A DNA stretch of 64,000 nucleotides from Gymnorhina tibicen (Eukaryota; Chordata; Aves; Passeriformes; Artamidae): assembly GCA_013399875.1 (NCBI GenBank), contig VXAZ01007995.1, positions 4,112,055-4,176,054 of the forward strand, in the 5' to 3' direction. Below the pieces are notes generated by a model. It did not search any database. It was not told where the DNA came from and saw only the letters and a list, made by a program, of their open reading frames with translations. Position 1 is the first letter of the stretch. Each line of letters begins with the position of its first letter. The translations under genes and the position numbers were made by a program. Below are positions 25,881-40,496 of the stretch, piece by piece.

Positions 25881-28429
25881 AGCCCTCCCTTCCCCTCTGG
25901 CAGATGATGGGCCCATCTGCCCAATTGTCTTAAGACCAACTTTGTTTTTTTCCCTTGACTTCTTCAGAAGCTGTTTTTCAGACCATTTCTGCTTCGGAAG
26001 AAGAAGAGATCACAGAGGAATTGGTGACATCACTGCTGTGATGTTCCTCTCCCCAGCTGAGTCAGCTGTCTGGGAGAGAGCCTGGCAATTATCTCCAGTA
26101 GGCCTCTGCACATCTGAACGACTTGCCTTTGCTTTCCTGCCTGGCACTTCAAACATCGGGGACAGCAAGGCAAGGGGAGAATTTTCCTAACGGAATGAAA
26201 CAAGGGCTCCAAAAATTGTAGCTGCCTCATCTGGAAAGCAGAGCATGTCTCAGCCTCTCCACTGCGCTCAGCCTCCGGGTTATCACCCACACGCCCAGGC
26301 TCAACAGCACTGACAGTAACCATTTGTAAACAATTAATTGTGGAAGAGATAGCACCCACATCACTTGCTGAAAGGCAGCATGGAATGTGACCTCAGAAGG
26401 TGAAATCTGCTCTTGGAGGCTCCTGTTAGGTGTGGAGAGGGATGTGACGCATCCTAGAAAGCCTGAGCTCCTACCTCTGCCACTGGCTCCACCAAGGCCT
26501 TCAACTGGTTCGTGCCTCAGTTTCTCCACTGTTTCACCTGGGAATGGCTCCCACTATGCAGGAGGAGAGTATCCAGCACAACAGCCCCTTGATCTGTAGC
26601 TACCCAAATAAAACAGGCCTGGTTCCGGTCGCTGGCCAGCGGCCATGGCACAGCCCACATCTGAGGGCCAAGGCAGAAGCTCTCCTCAGAGCCAGGTGAC
26701 ATCATCCGTGTTGTCACACGGGAAGGGGTCCTGGCCAGCCTGTCCCCATAGCTGTGCTGAGTCACTGGCCAGAGGAGGTTAGCTGGGAGTGTGCTAATGG
26801 GGGAAGAGGGCAGACCACTGTGGGACAGGGCCCTGGCTCTCTCAGGCCTAGTGTAGATACGGCCACCATGCCCCCTCTGGGGCAATCTCTACACCCTGGG
26901 GGTAAAAGAAGATTCCTTTCTGTCCCCGCTGTTCAGCTGCAGCTCAGGTTGCAGGTGTCCAACTTGGGCTCAGGAAGAGCTCAGCTGAAAGCATCTCTGA
27001 GGGAAATGGTTTCAGCATCGCTGTGTTCAGCCTCTCCCACACCACCTGGGCACCTCTGTGGGGTGGTGGCTGCTCTCCAAGGGAATTCCTGTTCCAGCAG
27101 AGTGCGGGTACTGCTTATGAGATGACAGCTGCTGCTGGGGCAGAGCCACACACCCACATGCTGTCTGAATAATGAAAACAAAAATGCCTCGTTCCCACTG
27201 GATGCTGTTTTGTTGCCTGACTGGTGGTTGCTGCCATGTGAGTCACTTCCAGGGGAGGCCACAAGGCACTTCTGTTGCAAAAAGAAGAAATGATGTGGAT
27301 CCCGAGCTGCTGTGCACTTGGGAAAGCAGATCAATACATGATCAGCAGATCAATCACTGTCTTGGGCAAGGGAATTCTAGCTGGAAAAGCTCTCCTGCTT
27401 TTTCTGGGTCATTAGTAGAGCCCCCTATTCTAAAGCAGGGCCTCCATCTAACAACAGTGCTCTACTTGATTAATGCTGATTAGCCCTGCTTTGCTTGGTA
27501 CGTTGATTAAAAAGCAAGGTTCATTTCCCAGGTTTCCTTCCCAATCACATTCCTTAATTTCTTTTGGCACTGCCACAACCTTTTAATTCTTCAGTCCTTC
27601 AAGAAGCTCATCAGACAAGGACAGTGCTGAGGCAGTAGCACACAAAGGTCAGATGTGGATTATATCCAAAGGGAAGCTCTCTCCTGGGCTGTGTTACTCT
27701 ATGTAGTGGGCTGGCTAGTGGCACTCTCACCTTAAAATGTTGCTCATGACAACTCTGACAGCAGATGAAAACCCATCACCACTCAGGATGTTCCTACAAA
27801 CAGGCCTCCTCAGACACTGCTTGATTCCCAGCAGCTGTAGAAGCAAAGGGCCCTGTATTGCCTTTTCTTCAATTTTTCAGCTAAATTGCTGTAGAAATGG
27901 CTTTATGGTTTAGACCAATGGCCCACCCTGATTGTTCAGTGGCTGCAGCAGATGCAAAGAAATCAAGGGAAACAGGGCATGTACAAAGTGGTCTTGGCCC
28001 ACTCTTCCCATCTTTGGTGGTCTGTGGTCCAAGGGTGTCCATCAGTTCAAAGCCATACTCAGCTTATGGGGTTTAACATCCACCAATGCTTTGTTAAACC
28101 CCATGTGGACTCATGTGGCAACAGGATGGGCAATGCAATCGCACTCCATGGGAATACAAGAGGAACTTGCTTCTGTCTGTATCAAATCTACTGCTTCCCT
28201 GCTTTCGGAAACACCTAGCTATGAGGAAAGGGCAGCAATCCTTCACAGCTCCCTACTGTCCATGATATGAGAGGTCTCTGTCGTTGTCCCTTTAGGCACC
28301 TCTTGTTCTAGCCAGGGAGTCCACCCTTCACACAGAACCAATTTTGCAGCTTATTGGAAGTTGTTTCAATAAAACAACCAGGGCTCAAGAAAACAAACAT
28401 CCCATTACTGCCTCTTTCACAATAAGGAA

Positions 28430-28640
28430 GTGGAAATTCAGAGTAACCAAGTAAATAACTATTTGAAGCAGAGAGCAATGAGTTAATCTGCCATCTGAAT
28501 ATTCACTGCTATTAAGATGAAGACTTGCCTCCTTCAGCTCTTATGTAAATAGAACTCATCTGCGATGCAGATTTTATTAATTAACTGGCAAATCGAGAAA
28601 ACCCCAATAGGCTGTAATTGAACTTCGTGTTGATGATAGA
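28430..28640. promoter_or_regulatory. Candidate conserved non-coding element
   Basis: AT-rich block with densely packed homeodomain/POU-like words: 'tttattaattaactggcaaa' near 28573, TAATTGAAC near 28615, 'gaatattcactgctattaag' near 28497 and TATGTAAAT near 28542. It has few CpGs, no repeat similarity and no open frame of note. Such blocks in avian gene deserts are often conserved enhancers. This is inference from composition only, since conservation cannot be assessed from one sequence. Confidence 0.3.
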
Positions 28641-31189
28641 TGAGGAGACACTTACAGGCCATCCGCTGTGTCTGCACAGTCACTCCTGGATCTGCTGCCA
28701 TCCCTACCCATCCTCACAGCACAGGGGCTGCCCCATCCTGAGCAAAATCAAGACTATCTGAGGGGCAAATGCCTGGAGCTGATGGGATGCCTGGAGATGA
28801 TGAGATACGTGGCACATTTTCTTCCTGAAGCACCCTCTGGCTCATCACATTGCTTTTGTACATATTTTCTGCAGCTCCCAGACGCTCTCAGGAGGCAGGC
28901 ACTAGCTGCTGAAGCTCTAACAGAAGTGAGGACGGTCATAGCTTTGAGGGGACGTAATCACCCCTAACATGAAGAGGGAACACTTGTTAATGCTGTGGAG
29001 AGCCAGGCTACTCAGATGTCCCCAGGGGTCCTGGGTAACCAGGGAAATGTAAGATTTCCCTATACCTGGGGATGGTATACCCCAGTGATGATACGCCCTA
29101 TAGAAACACACCCCAAACCAAGACCTTAGGTGAAGCACAGACCAGTCAGATTTATGTGTGTCCCAGGGGTGACTCCCTGCTGGGTAACATGGATAGTGGC
29201 AGAGCAGCCTGTGTGTGGAAAAGGCAGCCCCAAAGCCCTGCAGGAGCACCACGCTGCCCTTCTCCATCGAGGCAGCACGCGGAAGAGCCCAGTGGGAAGG
29301 AGATTAAGGCATTATTGATGTAGGAGGAGAACGGATGAATGAAACAACCCCCTGCACGGGTGCTTTGCAGTTCTTGGAGGGGAACTAATTTTGCTTTTAT
29401 TTTGCTAGAGAAACAGCGAGGCAGCAGCAAGGAGCCCACCCCTGGAGCTGCTGAAGCCTGGGTTCTTCTCAGCGCGGGAAGAGGAAGTGGCATTTGAAGC
29501 ACTGAGATGTGAGAAGAGTTTCATTATTGCTCTGGATGGCCCCTTCATTAGAGGAAAACACAGTATTTAATGAAGGGGAAAGAAAACAGGAGCTCCCCGC
29601 TGCGTCCAGAAAGCCATCTCTTTTCAGCTTTGCTTCTTTCCCTTCATTTACGGGAATGAGGGAGGCTGGACCTATCCATCCCCGTAGCAGCCCATCCCTA
29701 GGTCTCATGAGGGATGCTCCAAGGCCACCCCAAATGAAGATCTCCCTGCACAGACCCACAAGCACAGTCCCCACTGGACTCCCCAGCTTTGGGATAACTC
29801 CAGGTGGGCAGAGGCTGCTGGCCGTGGGTGCAGATATGGGATACCAAGATCTACCTCCCCCTCCAACCACACCCACACCCCCCAGGAGCTCTACACCAGG
29901 AATTCAGTGCCATCAAGCAGAAGCTGAGGCACAGGGGATGTGTTACACACACCTGTGAAGACCATGCTTGATTAAAAGGCACAGGGAATGCTCTCCCCAT
30001 GGCTTCCTTGCAAAGTGCCTTCAGATTACCAGGGAAGGACTTGGCTTCTCATGACTGGCTTAACAAACCCAACATGGGATTCACACGTCAAGCTAATTCT
30101 TCCCAGCTGGCACCAATTATTTGCCAAGGTAGTTTTGATCTCTCAATTACACCCCACGAAGTTTTCAGCATGGAAAAGCAGACTATCTTTTCTTTCTCTT
30201 CCTCCTCTCCTAATAATTGGGGTTTTTTATAGCAACATGTCAACAGACTTCAGGAGCAGAACCGGCTCACATTCCCTTTGCTGGGACAACTCCAGCTCTG
30301 CTAGGAATTGAGATGAAAGGAAGCTTGCTTTCATCCCAGCATAAGCAGGCAAGAAGTGGAGCATGAACAGAGAGAAGACAAGCAGAGAAGCGAGTACTGT
30401 GATTTTATTCTGAGTCTCTGCACCTAAAGCTGCCCTTAATCACCACTCATGACTCATAGCCATTTCTTTCACTGGGAGCTCCAGACAGGGTAATTTGGTT
30501 TCAGAGGCTCAGAGGGGCACTGGCTGCAAGGGACCTCTGGATGTCTCCCATTCAACCAGTCATAATTTGCTCTCAGAATTTTCTTGGGTTCCCTCATGAC
30601 CTGTCCTGTTCCCAAAGTGATGAGCTTTGAATGTGTCCTGAGGTGAGAAAGCTTCCTGCAGCAGAGAACATGTGGGAGGAAGAAGAATAGTTTCAACAGC
30701 TGCCTGCTCTCTTGGCTGCTCTGGAAAAGTCCCCAGCCTCAGTCACCAAGTCAGCTGTGCCAGGAGATGGACTCTGGGACCCGTGTGGGTCAGGGTTCTT
30801 GGAAGACAGCAGGAGGAGGGGATCCATAGGATCTCAGGAAACTGACAAAAACAAAAGGACAGGGGACACAGCTTGCAGGAAGCAGTGAGGTTCAGGATAA
30901 GGTCAGGAGCTGGAGAGGGGCTGTGTGTGTGAAGGTTGGATAAGCACAGACTCGGACCATCAAACCCAGCCATCATCTGACATTAATCATTTTTCCCTGC
31001 TTGATTCTCAGCTGCAGCTGAAAGCTGGACTGTGGTTTGACTGGAGCCAGGAGAAGAATCTGCCTGCTCTGCCTGCTTCAGAGACAAAATCCTTCACCCT
31101 GGGCCTTCCTGCATTATTTACAGAGACCACAGCCCCTTTTCAGTACCATTACCAGGACATTCCAGTGATTTCCAGGCAAAGGAGCAAGT

Positions 31190-31480
31190 TTCCTGTAAAT
31201 TACATTTCCGGCAAGCATCTCTGCTAATTAAAGATTATGAAATGAATTTACCATTGCGTCAATTAAAATCCATTCACAGCTAATACCTTCCTCTTTTCCA
31301 ACGTCATTTATTTGTCAAGGGTGGGGAAGGAAGGAACCGCGCTCGGAGTCTCCAGAAGTTCTCTGGATTTGGAACAGACTTGGCTCTGCCTCGTTACATG
31401 GAATAGGTCCCTGGAGAATGCAGACTGATTGCAATCTAATTTATGGCATTCATCAACATATGAATTAATGCTGGGGTCTC
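31190..31480. promoter_or_regulatory. Candidate conserved non-coding element
   Basis: Two neighbouring AT-rich blocks. The first, at about 31190-31320, contains CTAATTAAAG, 'tgaatttaccattgcgtcaa' and CAATTAAAATCC. The second, at about 31420-31480, contains GATTGCAATC, 'atatgaattaatgctggggt' and CTAATTTATGG. GATTGCAATC is itself a perfect 10-bp palindrome of C/EBP-like type. Function is inferred from motif density only. Confidence 0.3.
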
Positions 31481-34400
31481 AGATATGAGATCTCTCTATT
31501 TGCCCCTCCCTCCTCGCACGGGCTCAGCAGCTCAGTTCCACTGCCATGCTTCCTTCCCTCCCAGTACTGCTACTTTCCTGCGTTAAAGAAACAGCCTTGG
31601 TTTCGGTTAGGAAAGCTTGTTTATCATGAACAAACTGGGCATCTCACCTAAATTTCTGGGAACTGAAGTCAACTGAAACCGAGGAGAATCTAATCCCTGT
31701 TTTGAATGAGTTTGGGATCTGGTGCTCAGCTGCCGTGCGCCTCAGCTTCCCCATCTGTGACACGGGGACGCTGTTCCCAGCTTCCGTCTGAAAGCCACAG
31801 GGAGAATAAAAATACACTTGTGCTTGGGAGCCCTGCAGAGAAGTTTGCAGAGGGCTTTTGTGTGTTTTACTATTGCTTCCCTGTATTGTTCTTGGCTTTG
31901 ACCTTGGACTGAGCTGAACCAAAGAATAATCAAACAAAGCACTTACGTTTCAGGTGCATGTTGGACACTTGTTAAAGAAAGCCTAAAACTGCAAAGTCTT
32001 CTGGTAGCAGCCATTAACCCATGTGGTGACTGGAAGCCCTGGAGGTGCTGGCAGGGTTATAAATCATGCAAGTGGTGGATGAAGGGCCGCTTGTTTGCTC
32101 TCTGCCGAGAGGCTGGCACAGACAAAACACGACAGCAAAACAAATCTGAGGACAGAAAGTCGGTGTGCAGGATGCCTCGGGGCAGGGAAGGCAGGTCAGG
32201 GAATAGTGGGAGATGTGCAGAGGAGCAGAGTGCATTCCGCTATGGAAAGGGAAGGCTTCTGCTTCATTGGCATGAGCAAGCAGTAGTTGCACAGGGTTAC
32301 TGAAAGCAGGCATAGCTTAGGATGGGAACTATAGGATGTCTGTCTGCTGGGGTCAGGCTTCCTTTCCTTGGGGCACAACTGCACAGACAGAACTAGTTTT
32401 GAGACAGAAATCTCAGCATTTGGGCTCTCTCACTGCTCAGATCCCAAGGTCACCTTCAGCAGAGTTCAGTTCTGGAGAAAAGGTCTACGTGCAATGTCGC
32501 TGAAGTTCAGCATCGCCATGGACAGAGAGGCTGCTGTTCCATCACTCACCTGCTCTTCCTAAATTGTCTGAATGTGCATGGACTTAGTGCATGGGGCTTA
32601 GTTTTTTGCTCTTCTCTCTGATGAAAGAAATAAAGCATATAAAGTAATTTTTAGGCTTATCTATAGATCGCTCTGTCCATCAAAAACATCAAAGAGTGCT
32701 CCAGGGAAGAAGAAAATAGGAAGCTCCCTGTGCTTGATGGCACAGAGAAGATGTGGATTCCAGTTGCAGAGAGGAATTCACCAGGAGCTGGATTCACCAG
32801 GAAAAGCCATAACTCAACACTGAAGGACAGGAAGCGACTGCAAAGCTCCTCACTGGTGAGAGACTTCATCAGGGGAACAGTAGGTTCAGCCAGAAGAACA
32901 CACAATGCAACCAACATTTTTAAAACCAAGGCCTTTGGTGAGCTGTGGACAATTTGATGTAGCATTAGTAGATGTTTAATACCTTCATGGCACTAAAGTG
33001 CAGGAGTCAAAGGATTCTGTCTCCATGTGGTTAAAAGCCTATGCCAAAAAAATCCTGCCCTGCTCATTAGGAATGTCACCCTCACTCTTAATTTCAGACT
33101 TCTCCTGCGACTTCAACTCAAACTTCATGTGAACAGTTCCCTGGCTAAATTACTCTTTGGTAGCAGTAGGCAGGCAGATTGGTAAAAAAAACAACATGCA
33201 GCACTTCCATCACAAAATAAAAAGATGGAAGGGATGCAATCCCACCTCTGGCTGCACATGGGTTAAAAGTGGTTTCCATACTTGTTGAAAACATTTTTTT
33301 CTTTTCCTGGTTCTGCTCCTGAGTTTATCCTATCCCAAAGTAATCAAGCGTTTTGCTGCCACTGCCAATCACAGCTGCCTGCTGCTGACAAGAGAAGCGT
33401 TGCCGCTAGAGCTGGAGCACCACGGGATGCTCGAGGCAATGCCCCTGCTGGGATGCAGCAGAGCTCAGGCCAGACTGGAGCTGTTTCATGCTCCTGTCAC
33501 TCAGTGCAGGGCTCCTACAGTTCACCAGGAGTTGGCTGACCTTGCCAGACCTGAACGGGGAAAAGGGATGCTCTCACCCATTGTCATCCCTCAATCCAGG
33601 AGGGCTGTCCCCACTTCTTTCCTCTGTTCCAGCACCCACAGCAGCTGGATGTTCCCATCCAGGATCCGTCATCTGCACACGTTGCTTTGGAGCACAGGAA
33701 AGGGAGTGGTATCTGCTCCCCTTCAGGACACAGGCAAATGTTACTATCCCCCCTCTGCCATCAGTTCCTTTAATGTGAGTGTGCCTGGTGTGGCAGGGAT
33801 GGCCAGGACGTGGCCCCAGGGGCTGTTTTCCTACCTGTGAGGTTGGGATCAGTCTGCAGACACAGTTACAGCCTGGGCAGGCAACAGCACACGGCTCAGG
33901 CACGCAATGAATGCTCTGTGAGACACTGAATGAGTGCCTGGGAAATAGCAGGTGAGGGTTCTGAAAGGTGGTGAGGAAAGGGCACGGCGGGAGCACAATC
34001 TGCAATGCAGAAGAGAGCACTGCATCACCTCTCGTGTGAGGTGGCAGATTAATCAGGAGGCACAGAGTGCATTTGTAACCTGCCTGGCAACCCAGCAGCA
34101 CTTCTCAACCCTACACAGCTCTCCCTCCACACCTGAAACACCAGCATAACTTTACAGGTGCCTCGTTAGAAATGGATCCTGCTCTGGGAAGAGAAAACAC
34201 AGGAGCAAGGACTTTGTGAGGGACAGGCAGCAAAGCCCCTCCTGGGTGTGTCTGTAGGGAATGAGGACTGGCATCTGGGGAGGTCTCTGCTCCCGTACCT
34301 CTGCAATGAGGGGGATATTTCAGGAAAGAAGGTAAGTTTTCCTGTTTGCCTTGCTCAATTCCTTCATTTCTTCTGTTCCTCTACCATTGTTGACACCTAA

Positions 34401-36439
34401 AGTTTCCTCCTGAAGCCCAGATATCAGCAGGTGGACAGGCACCTCAGTCCTGCCCTTTCAAGCTCTCTGAAAACTCCAACAGGGTTGCATCCATACAGAT
34501 TTTTCTCTATTTTGCTTGAAAGAAACAGAAGGTGAGGGTTTTTTTTTTTGGATCTACATATCCAGCTTAGATGGCAGAGAAGACAGGAAATGTAGAGACT
34601 GCCAGCTTCTCCCTCCAGATCCCTTTGAGAGGCTTTGGGAGGTGCTGGATGCACACAGCCTGGCTCACCTTCTCACTGGATTTCAGGATAGCAAAGTGAG
34701 TGAAAAGAGATGTGGAAAAACAGTACTTTCCCACCTGTTGGGATGAGGCCTTCCTGTTCTGCTTTGTGTCACACTTAGCCACAGATAACCCCTACAAATG
34801 CTTTTCAGCTATTGTTACCTATTTTCTGGCCAAGCAGCACTTTCTAGAGATGCAAACAAAACATGTAATTCATTCTTCCCACCTCAGCTCCACTGCAACG
34901 ACTCCTGTTGCCCTAGTTTTGTTTATTTGGGAAATGTTCTCCTTTCTTTCATGAAGCCAGCTTTTCATGCTGGATAATTTCGTGCTTGCATTCAGCCTCT
35001 CAAGTCCTTTGAATAAGCCAGGCTGTCCATGAGATGGTGCCACATGCAGAGTTAAAACCCTACTTTGCTTACCAGAGACAGCAGACAGGGAACAGTCTTC
35101 CTAGGCACTGCACTTAATATGGCATGTTTATTATGCCTATTATTATTATAATCTGGACTTCTTCAGCTTTGGGAACATGAATAATACAGCATCAAAAAAA
35201 AAGTTTTTAAAAAGGTGTTTTTATATATAGATAGATAAAGATAGCTCGCTCTGATTCATCCGCTAAAAATTGCTGCTGCTCCTTGTTTGTTTGTTTTGTT
35301 CAAGCAGAAATCGCTGGGCAAGATGAATGCCAGGAATGGGAATACAGGATAAGCCTATATTTCACAACTTCTTGTCACACAGGAAGGTTGCTGTCAAAAC
35401 TTTGGTACAGGTCTGGAATTTGCTTAGAGAGGAAGTTGCTGCTCCGGGGTGTAGCGCAGCACAGCCAGGCAGGGAGGCAGGGAAGAGCATCTGGCCCATC
35501 CGGGGGTGAGTGAAGGTCAGCATGCCTCATCCAGGGGAAGGCTGCAGGGACTGGAACAGGAGCTGTGCAGCCCCCACGAGCCAGCATCTGGATTGGGAAT
35601 ATGGGTGTCACCCTGCACAGCTAAAATGTGAGCGGTTTGAAGAACTCCTGTGATGACTGTTTTACCTTGTGCCATATGAAGGTGTAAATCGTTGTGCCTC
35701 TTCTGACAGGCGCAGTGGTTTCTCTGGTGAGGATCAGGGTTTGGAGTCCGCAGCCAGCGCAGAAAAGAGACACAAAAAAACCCTTCAGGCTGTAAAAATG
35801 ACCCTTGGGCAGACAAATGTCTCACTCAAAAGTACAGGTGGAGGGATTGCTGCTGGAGCCGCGCCTCCTGACTACATTTTCGGCCAACTTCAGCACAGCT
35901 CTGAGCCAGGGAGAGACACAAAGCCTTCCCAAGCCACGGCACAGTGCACAGCAATAAACTCCAACTCTGCTCTCCACCCCTACAGCTCCATTTGCACCTG
36001 GCAGGTGTTGCCACATCCACAGCCTGTGGCCTCCTTGTCCCTCACATGTCACAAAGGAGGACACGCAGCCAGCAGTGGAGCTGGGAGCAGCATCAGATCT
36101 CCAGATACGGTGTAGAACCTGGGCTTCACCTTCTGTAGAGATCCTGGGATCTGGTCCCAGTCACAGACAGGAATCCAGACTGTCTGCTCTGGGCGTTGCT
36201 AGTGATGTGTCAGAGTGGTTTTTCAGCTCTTCATGGACACAACCATTATCAAAGTCATGTCCCAGTAGTCAGCTGGATCCTGCCTTGGCAGAAATAAAAC
36301 ACCAGTGCTTTGACTGTAGCTTCATAGAGGGTAAGCCATAAAATAAAAATACTGAGGAAATAGATGAAACAAACACTTGACATCCATCATGAGGGACAAG
36401 ATCTGTCTTGACCCACTAAAACATTATTTGTTCTTTTTC

Positions 36440-36930
36440 CCAGGGGCCAAAACACTGCTCTTCTGCATGAGATATGTGTGTCATTGGATATGTGTGTATC
36501 CCAAAATTTAATTTGTCCAATTGCATTAGGACAAGCAGCTAATTCCGAAATTCATTTTGTTCTCATAATCAACCCCTCTGCCAAATGGCATTTGGGTGGA
36601 ATTGTGGAGATTGTGATTTTTATTTAAAGTGATTTATTGAAATCATTAGCAATGTTCCCTAAGTGGAATCCATGGCAATCCTTTTAATCTTCCCCCCATC
36701 ACAGTTAATGCAAACATTTTTTTTAATAACAGAGAGTTTGAAATATAAGGTTATTAAAATCCACACTTGTATATTTCTCCATGCTCTCTCCCTCTGTAAT
36801 GGGCTGGAAACCATAATTGTGGAAATAAAGGCTCCCTTTCAGACCGGAGATGCAGAGAGTGTATAATGAACAGTTAAGCATCTATTTAGTCACTTTGAAT
36901 TGATAAGGGTGTTAATGAAACTGAAAGGAG
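36440..36930. promoter_or_regulatory. Candidate conserved non-coding element
   Basis: The most marked AT-rich, homeodomain-site-rich block of the left half, about 1.6-2.1 kb upstream of the CpG island. Words include TTTAATTTGTCCAATTGCAT near 36507, GCTAATTCCGAAATTC near 36538, 'catggcaatccttttaatct' near 36671 and 'aatgggctggaaaccataat' near 36798. There is no repeat similarity and no splice or coding signature. By position it could be a distal enhancer of the plus-strand gene that starts at about 39 kb. This is inference only. Confidence 0.35.
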
Positions 36931-37371
36931 CCAACTTCATTTCCGCTGCAGGGAAATACAAATGGTGGGGAGGGTATTTTTTTCGTATTGCCCTAAGCCC
37001 CTTTAATGGAGTCAGTGTCTGCAGCACATCTCAAGAGCTTCCCCAAGTGCTTTTCCAGCCTCTTCCCAGATGTACTCAATGGAGGTCTAGGAAACTGAGG
37101 GGGTTTGCCCTCTGTCCCACTGGAGCAAGGTCTGGGCTGTTGTCACCAGCTGTCCCCAGGCACACGGAGAGCTGCCCCTCTTGCCCTCAGCTCTGATTAA
37201 TCTCCCCAGGTACACCATTGCAAACCCTTTGTCCCAAATCACTCAGCTCCATCCCTACCTGGGAATGAAGGGGCACAGCACTGTGGGAGCCTGCCTGGGA
37301 TGGTTGGAGCCAGGCACAGGGATGGGTCAGCCTGGACCAGATTGTCTCCTGTTCCCTCTGGTTGATGCACT

Positions 37372-37385
37372 GGTGCCATGGCAAC
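37372..37385. promoter_or_regulatory. RFX X-box motif
   Basis: The sequence GGTGCCATGGCAAC matches the palindromic RFX-factor X-box (GTTGCCATGGCAAC) at 13 of 14 positions. RFX proteins bind such sites in ciliary, neuronal and immune gene promoters. It lies about 1.2 kb upstream of the CpG island, farther than most functional ciliary X-boxes, so its role is uncertain. Confidence 0.4.
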
Positions 37386-38096
37386 TGCTAACACCAAACA
37401 GCTGTGGTGAAAGTACAGCTTCAGAGCAGCTTCGGTCCCCAACAACCAGTGGGCATGTCCTGGGGTTGTCCTTTCCTCCTAAGAAGCCCAGCCAAAGGAT
37501 GTACCTCTGAGCAGGGCAAAGCCAGACTGCACTGTGCCACCCCTGCACAGAGCCCAAAGCTCACTTTGCATTGGAAGGTTCCTATAAAAAAAATAATCTT
37601 GCCGTATTTTGCCACAAAATCTGATGTGGGAGAACTGAGAGTCTGACAGAGGAGCCATTTGCCCTTAGCTCCTGACTCCTGCCCTGGCCCTTAAAGTACT
37701 CTACAACTTCATGCTCTGGAGGCAGAGTAGCAGCTCCAAGTTCAGACATCAAGATGCTGGGGCAGGGGGACATCAGGACTTATCCCACTGCAGGATATGT
37801 ATCCATGCAGCTGCCCAGATATCCTTCTGTAACCAGTCACAGCTCTGTCACCGGTGAGAAGAAATTTTAGGATGCTGTCAAATGGTCCTGGGCACCAGAA
37901 GTGACTGTGACATGGTCCATGCACACTCTAGGGAGGGCAGTAAAGCTTTTTCCTCCACATTTTCTTTGCTCCTGGGCTGTACAATCTGTCCATCACCAAC
38001 CCAAACCCTGGTGATATTACTGTAGGGGAGAGATGTTGCCATTTTATTCTATACTCTTGCAGTCCCCAGGCAGCTGGCAGGATTGCTGCTGGCTGG

Positions 38097-38098
<2 letters not shown>

Positions 38099-38139
<41 letters not shown>
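38099..38139. repeat. (CA)n microsatellite
   Basis: Uninterrupted CA dinucleotide run of about 20 units, ending at 'caaagttaatc'. It is likely to be length-polymorphic. It lies about 450 bp upstream of the CpG island. Confidence 0.98.
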
Positions 38140-38141
<2 letters not shown>

Positions 38142-38569
38142 GTTAATCTTTTGCTATTATTTCTCAGAAGCTTCATTTGGCTGCTTTCAGGCCTAATGTG
38201 GTGATTTCCTTGCCCTCATGACAGCTGTTTCTTACGCAGGGGAGCAGCACCGAAAAAAAAAAGGTGAAAAATGGAACTGTGATTTATTTTCACTTGCAAA
38301 TATAGAAAGACAACTTCCCCCTCTCTAAGATTTCCTCTTCCTCCTCTTTAAATATGTCCCACTGCCTTCGAACCAAGCCAGCACCCCAATGATCCCAGAG
38401 ATCCCGCCACCAAGGCAGATGAGATGTATTTGTAGGGAACATGAACCAGTTCAAGACCATTATCAAGGTGACCAAGCACAGGCTGGCTCTTACCAGTTGG
38501 CACAGACACCTTACCAGGGAGGGGAGATGCTGAGGGAGCTCAGCCTCAAACCCTCCGCGCTTTCTGCAA

Positions 38570-39310
38570 ATCAGGCATCCCTCCGATGCCAAAACTTTGC
38601 TGGGCAGAGGCTGCCGGGAACGGAGCGGGGCTGTGGGGAGCATCACTGCTCCGGGATGCTGGCGCTGGGATCGATGATGTCCTCCCGGCTCCCGGCAGCG
38701 CCCGCGATGTGATTCCTCCCTGCCGGCGGCACCGCTCCCAGACAAAGGCTGAGCTCAGCGCCCGCGGGCGGCTGGACCCGGGGTACCCACGCGCACCCAC
38801 GCGAGCGCTCCGGCTGCTCCCCATCTTCCCCTGCACCTCCCCGGGAACATCTAGCAGACGGATCAAAGCTCATCTTTTGTCATCGAAAGGATTAACTCCG
38901 CGGGGAGCAGCGGCGGAGGCTGAGCCTACGCTCCCGCCACGCATCGCCTGCTTCACGGCACGCTCAGGAGTTGCGGAGCCAACCTCCCGGCAGCTAATCC
39001 CCCTCGCTGCTGGAGCCGGGGAGGCTGGGAAGAGCCAGCAGGGCTGCAGGGTGAAGGGACGGGAGGGACGAGGACGGGGAGGAGTGTCCACACACACACG
39101 CACACGCGTGCACCACCAGCAACGCGCACACGGCATCGGGCAGCGGCAGCGGATCGGCGGCTGCTCGGGGAGAGCTCCGCAGGGAGCCCAGCCCTGAATA
39201 AAACAAGCTGGAGCATCAGGCGAGAGGATCTGTTCGCTTGGAAAAGTCTATCAGGTAAAACCCGAGACCGGCCGCTTCGGGGCTGGGCTGGGGGCCGGGT
39301 GCTGGGGTCT
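38570..39310 (+). promoter_or_regulatory. CpG island, probable promoter and 5' UTR exon of the membrane-protein gene
   Basis: GC-rich and CpG-dense block with many CGG/GCG/CGC words and no nearby TATA box, in sharp contrast to the flanking AT-richer DNA. A good splice donor, TATCAG|GTAAAA, has its GT at 39255-39256. An exon ending at 39254 would be untranslated in the frame used downstream: a TAA stop lies about 66 bases before the donor with no ATG after it. It could splice to the acceptor at 39967 or to 39913/39914. The nearest coding exon on the same strand is that of the membrane protein at 40005. The exact start of transcription is not visible. A CA/CG-rich tract (cacacacacacgcacacgcg) lies near 39089-39108. 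Confidence 0.65.

Positions 39311-40496
<1,186 letters not shown>

Larger units (their letters stand above)
25881..38098. other. Intergenic stretch upstream of the membrane-protein promoter
   Basis: No coding exon is supported over about 12 kb. A 16-bp near-duplication (ggattcaccagga core) lies near 32779-32803. AT-rich islands listed separately at 28430-28640, 31190-31480 and 36440-36930 stand out from the surrounding sequence and may be regulatory. An RFX-type X-box lies at 37372-37385. The rest looks like ordinary intergenic DNA. Confidence 0.55.

Noticed and set aside
30526..30580. Short CR1-like phrase (gggacctctggatgtctccc)
   Set aside because: Too short and isolated to call an element without an alignment.
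38586..39197. 203-codon plus-strand open frame across the CpG island
   Set aside because: GC-rich DNA with few stops. Minus-strand frames are equally open there, composition is Ala/Arg/Gly-rich without any domain, and it overlaps the putative untranslated exon and donor.
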